From MFD02979-c5 sp963705385 (GTDB lineage: Bacteria; Bacteroidota; Bacteroidia; Cytophagales; Amoebophilaceae): a stretch of 64,000 nt of DNA. This document shows, one piece after another, positions 8,071-18,152 of the stretch. The DNA lies in assembly GCA_963705385.1 (NCBI GenBank), contig OY970075.1, forward strand, positions 558,001 through 622,000, given 5' to 3'. The position numbers and the translations under genes were made by a program. The number at the start of each line of letters is the position of its first letter. Position 1 is the first letter of the stretch. The notes below the pieces were generated by a model. It was not told where the DNA came from and searched no databases. It saw only the letters and a program-made list of their open reading frames with translations.

Positions 8071-9696
8071 CTACCACCCATAGGTTAGGCCTAGCATACA
8101 GTGAAAACCACGAGTAGGGTAGTGCAAGTACCTTTGGTTATCTCGAGCTAGAATGTTTTGGCAGTTAAAAAAGGTAGACAAGCGAGCGCTCCATAAATAT
8201 TCTATTCCTAAACCTAGGTCAAACACATCCTCCAGCTTTCTCGAGGATCCTGTAGCGACATCCAATGCTTCTAGCCCTCCTAGCCAGTACATGGTACCTT
8301 TAAGGTGCAGCTTGTCGTACAAGCAGTAAGTACTCAGTAGGTCCAGCTGGTAGCGGGGTCTGTTCCAGGGTTTAGATAGCTCTTGTAGTGTATAGTGAAA
8401 GTAATCGCCTCGCAGTCGCGTAGTGTGCGTTTCAGCAAGGTTAGTGTGGGTTAATTCTACAAAAGTATTGAGCACTGTAGCCTCTTCGTCGTACTGAACA
8501 TCGAAAAGGCCAGGATGACCAGGGTTGTTTGTCAGACAAGGTAAATGCTGGTATTTACCTACAGTAAGCCCTAAGTGGTAAGCTATTTGTTCTATTACAT
8601 CTCCTTTGGCCCCTCCACAAAACTCAAAACGCTGGTTGGTATGGCGCAGCATGATATGAGAAGCTAGCAAAGGGTTTTCTTGAATAAAGCCTTGTAAAGA
8701 AGTCTGCTGCATATCTCCACTAGCCCCTATATAAGGCCGTAACCACTTGCGCAGGTTATATTTGACTTCTAAAACTGGGTAGACATTCAATGCATTTACC
8801 ACGTCAGACACGTCGTTTTGGTACACTAGGTTCACACCACCTTGCACCTCAAAATCATTCAGTACACGATCAAGTGTAGGCTTAAAGCGGTATAAATTAC
8901 GGTAGACTGCTGTATCTTGGTGCTTAGTAAGGTGTAGGTCTGTGATGACTTTTAGTGTAAATGCATCATTTAAAGCATAGTCACTTTTTCCATGCAAGCC
9001 AAACTGCCTTTCTTGGGCTTTGTCTTTAACAAGAAGGTGGTGGAAAGCAGCTTCGAGCTGGTAGTTCCACTTACCACTTATATAGTTAGCCAAGGTATTT
9101 TTCAGCCCAAACTGATGCAATACTTGTTGTTGTGCTGCTATTGTACTAAGCCCTGCATGGTAAAGCTGGTATCGATCTCTATGATAGTGCATGGTCGCTC
9201 CTAGCAATAGTGCTTTTGTAAACATTTTTCCATGCAGTTGGATCGTATTGTGGCTTTCTTCAGCATGTTTTTCTTTTCCAGAGGATAGGTGCCTCAGCTG
9301 GAGCCCATAAGCATATTTAGGATTGCGCTTGTTGTCAAAGAAGCCCTCTAGATAAGGGGTATAGAAGTTGCCATAACCGCCCTGCACATAGTTGCCATAG
9401 AGTCTAGTAATAACTTCCTGCTGGGCACGCAAGACCAAGATCTTGCGGGGTAGCAAGTCAAAGGCTGGAGCTATGGTTGGTAAGGCATATTGCAAGGACT
9501 TTACTGGCTCTGCTATGCGAGAAGAGGCAGGAGCGCTTTCGAAAAAACGAGAAGCTTCAGGCAGCAGGAGCTTGCGCTCTTTTTCAATGATAAATTCAGC
9601 ATCTTTCAGTGTGCTTTGTGGAACAGATTGCTGTCCCCAGGAATTGTGGGCGGTAATACTTAGAGTGATTGATAAAAGGCTAAGTAATCTCATCAT
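8071..9696 (-). CDS. Outer-membrane beta-barrel protein, TonB-receptor-like barrel
   Basis: The 541-residue protein starts with a signal peptide (MMRLLSLLSITLSI... ending near GQQ) and is otherwise made of alternating amphipathic strands with aromatic residues, such as YAYGLQLRHLSS, LLLGATMHYHRDR and FNCQNILARDNQRY. This is the pattern of an outer-membrane barrel. The final LGLTYGW resembles a barrel C-terminus. No TonB plug domain is visible in front of the barrel. Genes of this kind occur beside TPR proteins in Cytophagales, and here the TPR gene lies only 11 bp upstream on the same strand, so the two are probably one operon. The transported or bound ligand is unknown. Confidence 0.7.
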   Translation of the reverse strand: MMRLLSLLSITLSITAHNSWGQQSVPQSTLKDAEFIIEKERKLLLPEASRFFESAPASSRIAEPVKSLQYALPTIAPAFDLLPRKILVLRAQQEVITRLYGNYVQGGYGNFYTPYLEGFFDNKRNPKYAYGLQLRHLSSGKEKHAEESHNTIQLHGKMFTKALLLGATMHYHRDRYQLYHAGLSTIAAQQQVLHQFGLKNTLANYISGKWNYQLEAAFHHLLVKDKAQERQFGLHGKSDYALNDAFTLKVITDLHLTKHQDTAVYRNLYRFKPTLDRVLNDFEVQGGVNLVYQNDVSDVVNALNVYPVLEVKYNLRKWLRPYIGASGDMQQTSLQGFIQENPLLASHIMLRHTNQRFEFCGGAKGDVIEQIAYHLGLTVGKYQHLPCLTNNPGHPGLFDVQYDEEATVLNTFVELTHTNLAETHTTRLRGDYFHYTLQELSKPWNRPRYQLDLLSTYCLYDKLHLKGTMYWLGGLEALDVATGSSRKLEDVFDLGLGIEYLWSARLSTFFNCQNILARDNQRYLHYPTRGFHCMLGLTYGW

Positions 9697-9707
9697 TGTC
9701 GGTTCTG

Positions 9708-12700
9708 TTACTCCTCTAAAGTCTCAAGCTCGTCTTCTTCAGTGTTCGATGGCTCAACCAGATTAGTATCCTTCTGGGTTAGCGATGCTAATTTTTGTTG
9801 CGCATTAGCCACAACAGCTTCTTCATTAGCATTTTCAATAATAGACTGGAGGGTGGCTTTGGCATGAAAGTCTTCTTTGAGGGCGATGTAATTGTCTGCA
9901 ATCAGTAAAAAGCCTTTGTCTATCCAAGGTTTATAAGTAGGAAATTGTTTGTTGAGCTCGAAAAGCGCTTCAAGGGATTGCTGGTATTCTTCGGCTTCAT
10001 AAAGTAGTTGTGCTAACAAGTATTGTGCTTCGGCTGCATGGTTGCCTTGGTTGCTTTGTACAACTTGTGTAAAGTAGTCTTGGGCTTCTTGGCGTTTTCC
10101 TTGCTCCATGGCTGCTTTGCCCAAAAAGAGTATGGCTTCATGCGTAGCATTGACGGCCAGGTCGCCTTGCTTGATAATAAGCCGAGCATATTGCTGCACT
10201 GCTTCATAGTGCCGCAATGCATGGCTTGCTTTCATAATGCCTTCTAGCGCATAGTAGTTTTCTTTTTTGTTCTTGGCACAGTCCTTTAGCTGTTGGTAAT
10301 AGTTGAGCGCTTGGGCAAAGTCTTGCTGTTGGTAGGCTAAGGATCCTAGGCGCCATAAGATTTTGCTGTAAAATGGTGTTTGTGTGTTCTGAAGTGCAGC
10401 TTGATATTGTCTCCAAGCTTGTTCCTGATGGCTTTGTCGGTAATAAGCTTCTGCTATTAAGAAATGTGCTTCTGGAGCAAACCTACTTGTAGGATAATTC
10501 ACTACGAATTGTTTGAGCTGTTCGACAGCTGCTTCATAACGCTGCTCGTAAAACATACCTTGAGCAGTGTCAAATGCTAATTTTTCCAAGGCTTCACAAT
10601 TCGGATTGCTGGCTTTGTAGTTGGCTAGATACTGCTCAAACTCATGGGACTTGCCTTCAAGGGCAAGGAGCTTGGGCAAAGCTAACAAGGCACTCTGTGC
10701 GTTAGGATGGGTGGGATATTCTTTCAGCAGTAGCGCATAGTCTTGAGCTGCCTGAGCATATTGCTCTAGGTTGGCATAAGCAATGGCCCGGCTCAGCAGT
10801 GTATCGGGCATGAGCACGCTATGGGGCTTTTGTTGTATAAACCTGGTAAAACCCTGAATAGCCAGTGTGTAGTTGTGCTGGGTAAAATGGATAGTTGCAT
10901 CTTCGAACAATGCTTTTTCATAATAAACTGTGTTGGCGTAGCCATCAAAGATAGCCTGTAAGCTGGCCCGGGCTGCAGTCTTGTCGCCCAAAATGCTGTA
11001 GATGAGACCTTTCTGGTAAAGTACGTGTGCAGGGTGATACTGTAGGGCTTGGTCATAACACTGAAGCGCGCTCTGGTAATCTTTGGTGGCATAGTAGCAG
11101 TCAGCTGAACGGAGCAGGGCATCTTGGCACCACAGAGCATGTCTGGGATTACTTTTGTAGCTGGCATACTGCACAAAGTGGGGCAGTGCTTGTGCGTAGT
11201 TGGCTGTATTAAAATAAGCATAAGCCAATCCATAAAGCGCCTGCTGGTAGGAAGCTTCAGTTGGGGCTGTGCTGCTCAGTACATATTGGTAAGCTGCAAT
11301 AGCTTGCTCGTAGCATTGCGTGGCTGAAAGACTTTCTCCTAGCCAGAGTTGTCCCTGCAAAGCAATGGTTTTGTCAAAAGGATGATTGAGCGACTTCTGA
11401 AAGAGTTGGATGGCCTGGTCATAAGCTTTGTCGTTGAAGCATTGACTACCTTTATAAAAAGTAACCTTTTGGTATACCTTAAGGATGCCCTTCGGTCGCG
11501 TAGCTAGCTCTTCTATATGTACAATAGCCAGGCCATAGTCGTTGGTGCGTAGGTAGGCCTCGCTCAGCAAATCATCAGCCTCAAGAAGGTGTTTGCTTGT
11601 TGCATAGTCTTGTTTGAACTTTTGTAATGTTTCGATTGTACTAGTAAACTGACGTAGTTCATAACACACCTTACCATAGTGGAAAGCAGCTTCTTCCTGT
11701 ATATCAGCAAAAAAATTAGCTTGTTGGGCTTTGGCAAAGGCGTTCAGCGCCAGTGGTTTTTTGTTTGCCTTGAGATAGAGCAGGCCTGTGTAGTAGCTCG
11801 CCAATTGGCCGATGGCATCTTCCTGCAAGGCCAGTTCCTTAAAATACTTAAGTGCCTTATAAGGTTCTTCAGCTTTGTAAAGGGCATAAGCTGTTCTGTA
11901 CAGCACCTCGCTGGTAGCTACTAAATCTTTGAGGGCTAGGTACTCTTCATAATGAAGGGCTGCTTCAGCGTACTGATCTGTAAAAAAATAAGCCTCAGCC
12001 GTCAGCAGGGCTATCTCATCCTGATTTTTCAAGACTGTGTCAGTACTACTGAGCTCATGGACGTAGTTGAGTAACTCCTGAAAGCGCTTTTGCTTGTAAT
12101 ACACTTGCAGCACCAAGTAAGGCACTATAGCTTGGTAAGCTTTGTCTTTGCTGGCCTCCATCAAATTTTCTAAAGCGGTTTTATAATCTTCATGCCTAAA
12201 GGCGATATAGCCCACATAGTAGTTGGCTGCATAGCAATAGGCATTTTTATGGGCTTTGATGTCATTGAAATAGGTCAAGGCTTGGTCAAAGTCTTTTTTA
12301 TTCAAGTAAGCATAGGCTAAGCAATATTGTAGCGCATACTGTGTGGCCTCGTCCAGCGTATTTTTATCTACCTGAAGGTAATATTCAATGCTTTTGGCAA
12401 AATCCTGGTTGGTGAAGTAGAAATTGCCTAGCTGATAATAGGCCAGCTGTGCTTTGTGATGTTGGGGATAATTTTTGATGAACTGATGAAAACGCTCCTC
12501 ACCGTCGGGCCGGCCTAGCTTGGTAGCACATAGGGCAGCATAATATTGTGCTTCTATAGCATGGAGGCTGTCCTTGTGTGTTTGGACATAGGCCTCAAAA
12601 TAGTGCTGTGCTCTTTCATATTCTTCCTTTTGAAAGAGCCTTAAGGCCTGAGCAAACGATGGAGCTGGTTCAGGAAGCAGCCACTGGGCATGGGTGGGCA

Positions 12701-12767
12701 AGCACCAAGCAATGTGCAGGGCTAGGGCAAATAGCAAGGTCCTTATGTGATGCAGTAAGAAGCTCAT
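9708..12767 (-). CDS. Large secreted TPR-repeat protein
   Basis: This is a roughly 1019-residue protein composed almost wholly of tetratricopeptide repeats, shown by recurring Ala/Tyr-rich helix pairs such as YYKLGNFY-, AYAYLNKKDF- and GLAYAYFNTANYAQAL-like units. The best start is the ATG at 12767, which gives a clean signal peptide (MSFLLHHIRTLLFALAL... cut after THAQ); the frame itself extends 13 residues further upstream. It is therefore exported, probably to the periplasm or outer membrane. The C-terminus is acidic (EEDELETLEE). TPR arrays bind other proteins. The partner may be the barrel protein encoded 11 bp downstream, but that is inference. The repeats may also resemble the gliding or peptidoglycan TPR families of Bacteroidota. 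Confidence 0.85.
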   Translation of the reverse strand: MSFLLHHIRTLLFALALHIAWCLPTHAQWLLPEPAPSFAQALRLFQKEEYERAQHYFEAYVQTHKDSLHAIEAQYYAALCATKLGRPDGEERFHQFIKNYPQHHKAQLAYYQLGNFYFTNQDFAKSIEYYLQVDKNTLDEATQYALQYCLAYAYLNKKDFDQALTYFNDIKAHKNAYCYAANYYVGYIAFRHEDYKTALENLMEASKDKAYQAIVPYLVLQVYYKQKRFQELLNYVHELSSTDTVLKNQDEIALLTAEAYFFTDQYAEAALHYEEYLALKDLVATSEVLYRTAYALYKAEEPYKALKYFKELALQEDAIGQLASYYTGLLYLKANKKPLALNAFAKAQQANFFADIQEEAAFHYGKVCYELRQFTSTIETLQKFKQDYATSKHLLEADDLLSEAYLRTNDYGLAIVHIEELATRPKGILKVYQKVTFYKGSQCFNDKAYDQAIQLFQKSLNHPFDKTIALQGQLWLGESLSATQCYEQAIAAYQYVLSSTAPTEASYQQALYGLAYAYFNTANYAQALPHFVQYASYKSNPRHALWCQDALLRSADCYYATKDYQSALQCYDQALQYHPAHVLYQKGLIYSILGDKTAARASLQAIFDGYANTVYYEKALFEDATIHFTQHNYTLAIQGFTRFIQQKPHSVLMPDTLLSRAIAYANLEQYAQAAQDYALLLKEYPTHPNAQSALLALPKLLALEGKSHEFEQYLANYKASNPNCEALEKLAFDTAQGMFYEQRYEAAVEQLKQFVVNYPTSRFAPEAHFLIAEAYYRQSHQEQAWRQYQAALQNTQTPFYSKILWRLGSLAYQQQDFAQALNYYQQLKDCAKNKKENYYALEGIMKASHALRHYEAVQQYARLIIKQGDLAVNATHEAILFLGKAAMEQGKRQEAQDYFTQVVQSNQGNHAAEAQYLLAQLLYEAEEYQQSLEALFELNKQFPTYKPWIDKGFLLIADNYIALKEDFHAKATLQSIIENANEEAVVANAQQKLASLTQKDTNLVEPSNTEEDELETLEE

Positions 12768-12869
12768 GAAATCGTTAGATGATGGCACCTGTTTTCGGTT
12801 GGGCAATTTGGGGGATTCTCACAGGAGGTGCAAACATCTGTAAATACAGAATAGTAGTTTATAAACTAG

Positions 12870-13754
12870 CTAGGTGTACCCAAACTTGTGCAAAAGCTGC
12901 GCTTTTGTGCGCCAGTTGGGCACTACTTTTACGTATTGTTCTAAAAAAACTTTTTTTCCAAAAAATCGTTCTAGGTCTTGGCGGGATTCTGTGCCTACCT
13001 TTTTTAGCGCACTGCCTTTGTCGCCGATTAAGATACCTTTTTGACTTTGCTTTTCCACGTTGATAATAGCACTAATCCGGACGAGCTCTGTTTCTTCTTT
13101 CAACGCCTCAACAACGACTTCAACACTGTAGGGAATTTCTTGGTAGTAATTTTTTAAGATTTTCTCACGAATGATTTCTGCAGTAAAAAATCGCTCAGGC
13201 CGGTCTGTAAGCATGTCTTGAGGATAGTAAGGAGGGTGTATAGGCAAGCAAGCAAGGATTTGATCAAAAACTAGGGCTATGTTGTAGTGCTGCAAAGCAG
13301 AGATAGGGATGATAGCCTTTACTTCCACACTGGAGGACCAATACTGAAGTGCATTTTCTAAGTTTTCCTTGTTTACCAAATCTGCCTTGTTAACCAGTAA
13401 GAGCACAGGCGCGGTTTGTTGCTGCAGCTTTGCTTTGAGGCCAGGCTGAAACTCCTGGTCGCGGATATCGACTACCCAAAGCAACACATCTGCATCTACC
13501 AGTGCACTGCGCACTGCGCGCATCATGGATTCCTGTAGCGCATAGTTTGGGGTAAGGATGCCAGGCGTGTCTGAGTAAACGATCTGGAAGTTGTCCCCAC
13601 TCAAAATGCCTGCTATCCGGTGGCGGGTAGTTTGGGCCTTGGCTGTGATGATAGATAGCTTTTCGCCTACCAGCGCGTTCATCAGGGTAGATTTACCTAC
13701 ATTAGGTTTGCCAATAATGTTTACGAAACCAGCTTTATGAGGTAATTTTTCCAT
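12870..13754 (-). CDS. era: GTPase Era
   Basis: Era binds the 3' end of 16S rRNA and acts in 30S assembly. The 294-residue protein has the P-loop GKPNVGKS at residues 16-23, the G3 motif DTPG and the G4 motif NKAD, followed by the C-terminal KH domain with the GILIGDKGSALKKVG signature. The length matches the family. It is divergent from the initiator tRNA gene, from which it is separated by about 75 bp. Confidence 0.97.
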   Translation of the reverse strand: MEKLPHKAGFVNIIGKPNVGKSTLMNALVGEKLSIITAKAQTTRHRIAGILSGDNFQIVYSDTPGILTPNYALQESMMRAVRSALVDADVLLWVVDIRDQEFQPGLKAKLQQQTAPVLLLVNKADLVNKENLENALQYWSSSVEVKAIIPISALQHYNIALVFDQILACLPIHPPYYPQDMLTDRPERFFTAEIIREKILKNYYQEIPYSVEVVVEALKEETELVRISAIINVEKQSQKGILIGDKGSALKKVGTESRQDLERFFGKKVFLEQYVKVVPNWRTKAQLLHKFGYT

Positions 13755-13778
13755 GTAGGATAAAAAAATTTAAGGATC

Positions 13779-13810
13779 TTGTGGAAATTTACGCAAAAAA
13801 GCTAAGTTTG
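13779..13810 (+). promoter_or_regulatory. Bacteroidota-type promoter for tRNA-fMet
   Basis: TTG at 13779-13781 is followed after 21 nt by a perfect -7 element TAAGTTTG at 13803-13810. Transcription would begin about 10 nt before the mature tRNA 5' end at 13829. The match to the known TTG/TTTG and TAnnTTTG consensus and the placement support the call. Confidence 0.65.
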
Positions 13811-13828
13811 CAGTTCTAATAACTAGAT

Positions 13829-13901
<73 letters not shown>

Positions 13902-14367
13902 CTCCCTAGTACATGATATTGCCTAAGTATCATACCTAGTCTTCTTCAAAGTAAAAATCTACCTTTCCTATCTCTGCTGAGTAGCGCTTTTAACCGTCCC
14001 TACCCTCCTAATTCCTCTCTTTGCAAGGAGGAGCTTTTGAGGCTTACTCCTCTACATTTTCAAGGTCTCTTACAAAAAACAAGGATATAAACGATAAACT
14101 AGACCTATAAGTTTTCTTGACAGCCTTTAGAAAGGCATTACTTGGTGCAGAATTTTGGCTACAAGCGCTTAGGGTTATACTTTTTGTTTTGGCACAAACG
14201 AGGACACTTGCGTCAGGTAGGGGCAAAGGTCTCATAATAGTCTGGTTACCCCGCCTCCCTCTCTGGAGATTTTTAGCATAAAAAACCGTAAGATTGTATT
14301 CTTGGCTCAGAAGCGTTTCTTTGGAGTACCTAGACTTGCCTCCCCATATCAACCAACTATTTGAATT

Positions 14368-16104
14368 ATGATACGACTTTTCAAACAAGTGTTCGTTACC
14401 GTTGTAGGGATTTTTATTGCGCTTGCGATTTTGCTAAATGTATTTCTTCTGTCCTTACAACCAGCTAAACCCAAAATCACCCATAAATCAGTGCTACAAA
14501 TAGTACTCCAAGGGGGTATAGTAGAACGTGCTCCTAGTGCTCCGTCATACCTTACAGGTGGTCAAGAAGAAACAATTGACCTTGAGAGACTCAAAGAGGC
14601 AATTAAGCATGCACAAGGCGACACACACATCCAAGCCATTTACCTAGAGGCTGGTGCCCTCCGTGCAGGGTGGGCTCAGTTAAAGGAAATACGCGAAGCC
14701 TTGCTAGCTTTTAAAAAGGCTGGAAAGTTTATCATATCCTATGGGACATATTATACGCAGAAGGCTTATTATCTGGCTTCTCTGGCTGATGACATCGTGC
14801 TCAATCCTGAAGGCAAGTTTTTTTTCCAGGGCCTAAGCCAGACAGTCTTTTTTTACAAATCCATGCTGGAAAAGTTGGAGGTAGAGCCCCAGATATTCCG
14901 TGTTGGTAAGTACAAAAGCGCTGTAGAGCCTTTTACATGCCAAGAGATGAGTGAAGCAAGCAGACACCAAAGTACTGTGTTGCTCAATGCTCTCTATGAC
15001 CACTTTTTAGATGCTGTTGCTACTACTCGCAAGCTCACCCAGGCCTCTCTGAGGAAAATGGCTGATGCGCTAGCAGTGGTTATGCCCGAGGATGCTTACA
15101 AGGCTCAACTGGTGAGCCAGGTAGGCTATTTCTCTGACGCAGAGACACTGGTCAAGACTAGGTTGGGACTAGCTGAATCCTCTTCTGTCAACTACATACC
15201 TTTTGACAAGTATGCCTTATTGATTAAACTTCCTAAGGCCTCTCAGCAGCAAATAGCAGTATTGACCGCCGAGGGAGTGATTGTTGACGGCAAAGGAATA
15301 TCTAACAATGTAGGTGCCCAAACTTTTGCAGAAAACATCAGAAAGCTAAAAGAAGACAGGTCTATCAAAGCAGTAGTACTCAGGATAAATTCCCCAGGAG
15401 GCAGTGCCTTGGCTGCTGAGGTTTTGTGGAAAGAGTTGACCCTGTTAAAAGAAAAAAAGCCACTTATTGCTTCTATGTCGGATGTAGCTGCTTCAGGGGG
15501 CTATTACTTAGCAACAGCTTGTGAGCCTATCTTAGCGCATCCCACCACGATTACAGGTTCTATTGGAATCTTTGGTCTCTTTTTTGATGCAAATGCCTTA
15601 CTCAGGAATAAGCTGGGTATTACTACAGATGTAGTCAAGACAACCAACTCCGCCGACCTTTTCAGTAATCCAGGCAGGCCGTTGAGCAGATACGAAAAAG
15701 AGGTCATTCAAAAGTATATAGATAAAGGCTATGCTACTTTCTTGGAGCGAGTAGCTTTAGGAAGAAAGCTAGACGGGCAGGCAGTGGTACAAGTAGCATC
15801 GGGCAGGGTTTGGCCTGGCAACCTGGCTCAGGAAAAAGGCCTAGTAGATGAACTGGGAGGACTTGAGGAGGCCATTAAAGTAGCAGCCAAGCTTGCCAAC
15901 CTCGGAGACAAATATGCAGTTACTTACTGGCCCAAGTCTAAAAACTTTTTAGAGCAAATTTTAAGTGAGTGGGGTAGCAGCATAAGAGGCGAGGCTGCGC
16001 GGCATGCATTGCACAAGACTTTTCCTGCATTTCAACATATCCAGACACTTGCCACCATGATAGGCATCCAAGCACGGCTTCCTTATGTAATTGAGATCGA
16101 GTAG
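14368..16104 (+). CDS. sppA: Signal peptide peptidase SppA (protease IV, 67K type)
   Basis: SppA is a membrane-anchored serine protease of family S49 that degrades signal peptides left in the membrane. The 578-residue protein has one N-terminal membrane span (residues 7-30) and two tandem S49 domains, as in the long type. The catalytic Lys is K183 in GKYKSAVEPF of the first domain and the nucleophile is S376 in AASGGYY of the second. Both are intact. The gene ends with TAG inside a 7-bp inverted repeat (GTAGCTG...CAGCTAC, 16101-16126). Confidence 0.95.
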   Translation: MIRLFKQVFVTVVGIFIALAILLNVFLLSLQPAKPKITHKSVLQIVLQGGIVERAPSAPSYLTGGQEETIDLERLKEAIKHAQGDTHIQAIYLEAGALRAGWAQLKEIREALLAFKKAGKFIISYGTYYTQKAYYLASLADDIVLNPEGKFFFQGLSQTVFFYKSMLEKLEVEPQIFRVGKYKSAVEPFTCQEMSEASRHQSTVLLNALYDHFLDAVATTRKLTQASLRKMADALAVVMPEDAYKAQLVSQVGYFSDAETLVKTRLGLAESSSVNYIPFDKYALLIKLPKASQQQIAVLTAEGVIVDGKGISNNVGAQTFAENIRKLKEDRSIKAVVLRINSPGGSALAAEVLWKELTLLKEKKPLIASMSDVAASGGYYLATACEPILAHPTTITGSIGIFGLFFDANALLRNKLGITTDVVKTTNSADLFSNPGRPLSRYEKEVIQKYIDKGYATFLERVALGRKLDGQAVVQVASGRVWPGNLAQEKGLVDELGGLEEAIKVAAKLANLGDKYAVTYWPKSKNFLEQILSEWGSSIRGEAARHALHKTFPAFQHIQTLATMIGIQARLPYVIEIE

Positions 16105-16420
16105 CTGTGCCCAACTGCTCAGCTACCCAATCAAAAAATTTTGTAACCTATACAAGGGACGTCAATTGATGGTAGCGTTGCTATTTGAGTTCGGCGGCAC
16201 AGGTGTAAAACACTTGCGCTATAATAGGGGGGTGAATGTTAAGGTGAGAAAATTTTGTGCTTAAGCAAGATCCATATTGAATATGAGGATTATTCGTGTT
16301 ACAACCCCAAAACTTGCTGGTAAATTTTTTAGTTTGATAGCTAGTACTGTTTTAGGAAATTAATTTGTGTGCTACATTTACAGCGCAACAGTTTCAACAT
16401 AAATCCCTCAAAAAAAATAA
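16105..16420. other. Gap between sppA and atpD
   Basis: No gene was seen. The last 70 bases hold the likely atpD promoter. The inverted repeat at the sppA stop codon could act as a weak terminator, but it is not followed directly by a T run. Confidence 0.4.
16350..16380 (+). promoter_or_regulatory. Possible promoter of atpD
   Basis: TTTT at 16350-16353 and TACATTTA at 16373-16380 are separated by 19 nt. Each differs by one base from the Bacteroidota consensus (TTTG, TAnnTTTG). The predicted start would leave a leader of about 35 nt before the atpD ATG. Confidence 0.35.
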
Positions 16421-17923
16421 ATGACAAATACAGGGGCAATCATCCGAATAGTAGGTCCCGTAGTAGATATTAGCTTTGATGAAGGAGCAGTGTTACCCAA
16501 CATCCTTAACGCATTAGAAGTTACTAAAGAAAGTGGAAAAAAGGTCATATTAGAATGCCAGGGCCACTTGGGAGAGCATCGTGTACGGACCATAGCGATG
16601 GACACCAGCGAAGGACTTGTGCGGGGGATGCAAGTGACAGATACCGGAAGTCCTATCCAGATGCCAGTAGGCGAAGCTATCAGAGGAAGGTTATTCAATG
16701 TTGTAGGCGAAGCCATCGATGGCATTGAGCAGCCTGTAGTAGAAGACGGCCTACCCATACACAGGCCCGCCCCCCAGTTCAAAGACCTCTCTACTTCTAC
16801 TGAAGTACTTTATACAGGAATTAAGGTAATCGATCTGCTAGCTCCCTATGTAAAGGGTGGTAAAATTGGTCTTTTTGGCGGTGCTGGAGTAGGTAAGACT
16901 GTTTTAATCATGGAGCTGATCGATAACATTGCTAAGTCCTACGCTGGCCTATCTGTGTTTGCAGGGGTAGGGGAACGGACCCGTGAAGGCAATGACTTGC
17001 TGCGAGAAATGATTGAGGCAGGGGTGATCAATTACGGAGAAGCGTTTAGAAAGTCTATGGAAAAAGGGGAGTGGGACCTCTCTAAGGTTGATAGAGAAGC
17101 CCTTAAAACTTCACAAGCTACGCTGATATTTGGTCAAATGAACGAGCCACCAGGCGCAAGAGCACGGGTGGCACTCACTGGCCTGACCGCTGCAGAGTAT
17201 TTCCGAGATAGCGATAGTGGACAGGGAAAGGATGTACTTTTCTTTATTGACAATATTTTCAGATTTACGCAAGCAGGCTCTGAAATCTCTACACTCATGG
17301 GTCGCATACCTTCTGCCGTGGGCTACCAGCCTACACTAGCTACAGAGATGGGGACACTACAAGAGCGCATTACCTCTACCAAAAACGGATCGATTACTTC
17401 TGTCCAGGCTGTTTATGTACCTGCAGATGATCTAACTGATCCAGCTCCGGCTACCACGTTTGCACACCTTGATGCTACTACTGTCCTCTCGCGTAAAATT
17501 GCAGAGTTAGGGATTTACCCAGCCGTAGATCCACTGGATTCCTCTTCACGCATCTTAAGCCCTGAAGTTTTGGGTGAGGAGCATTACAAAACAGCACAGC
17601 GAGTCAAGTATATACTACAGCGTTACAAAGAGTTGCAAGACATCATTGCTATCCTGGGTATGGACGAGCTGTCAGAAGAAGATACCCAAACAGTATACCG
17701 CGCTAGAAAGGTACAGCGCTTCTTATCCCAACCTTTCCACGTGGCAGAGCAGTTTACCGGGCTTAAGGGCATGCTGGTAGATATCAAAGACACTATCAAA
17801 GGATTCAACATGATTATGGATGGCAAACTTGACTACCTACCTGAGTCAGCTTTTAACCTGGTAGGTACCATAGAACAAGCCATTGAAAAAGGTGAGAAGA
17901 TGCTGGCAGAAGCCAAGCTATAA
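16421..17923 (+). CDS. atpD: F-type ATP synthase beta subunit
   Basis: This is the catalytic beta subunit of F1-ATPase. The 500 residues include the P-loop GGAGVGKT, the GERTREGNDL segment, the catalytic-site region around PPGARARVALTGL, and ALATEMG- and DPAPATTFAHLDATT-type signatures. All parts are intact and the length is normal for Bacteroidota. atpC, which usually follows directly in this phylum, is not found in the following kilobase, and no other ATP synthase gene lies in the window. The rest of the operon must be elsewhere or partly lost. Confidence 0.97.
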   Translation: MTNTGAIIRIVGPVVDISFDEGAVLPNILNALEVTKESGKKVILECQGHLGEHRVRTIAMDTSEGLVRGMQVTDTGSPIQMPVGEAIRGRLFNVVGEAIDGIEQPVVEDGLPIHRPAPQFKDLSTSTEVLYTGIKVIDLLAPYVKGGKIGLFGGAGVGKTVLIMELIDNIAKSYAGLSVFAGVGERTREGNDLLREMIEAGVINYGEAFRKSMEKGEWDLSKVDREALKTSQATLIFGQMNEPPGARARVALTGLTAAEYFRDSDSGQGKDVLFFIDNIFRFTQAGSEISTLMGRIPSAVGYQPTLATEMGTLQERITSTKNGSITSVQAVYVPADDLTDPAPATTFAHLDATTVLSRKIAELGIYPAVDPLDSSSRILSPEVLGEEHYKTAQRVKYILQRYKELQDIIAILGMDELSEEDTQTVYRARKVQRFLSQPFHVAEQFTGLKGMLVDIKDTIKGFNMIMDGKLDYLPESAFNLVGTIEQAIEKGEKMLAEAKL

Positions 17924-18152
17924 ACCTCAGCTAGTCATCAAGGAAAGGTGGTAGAAGAAGACTGCTAACAGCAGTTCTGCTACGAAAAAATTGACCAAGC
18001 AGCCAGGTCAGCTAGGAGTATGCTTTATATGAATCTTGAATATTGAGTTTCGAAACAGGTAGGTTAACCGCATGAAACTCTGGTTCTGTTTTCAAAAGGG
18101 GTTTACGATTCATAGTAGCTACCCTAGCAGCCTAGTAAGTTTATTTGACTAA

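Noticed and set aside
14044..14388. 114-codon open frame on the minus strand before sppA
   Set aside because: It overlaps the sppA start, has no motif and has unlikely composition.
16101..16126. Inverted repeat at the sppA stop codon as a terminator
   Set aside because: The stem is only 7 bp with a 12-base loop and is not followed directly by a T run.
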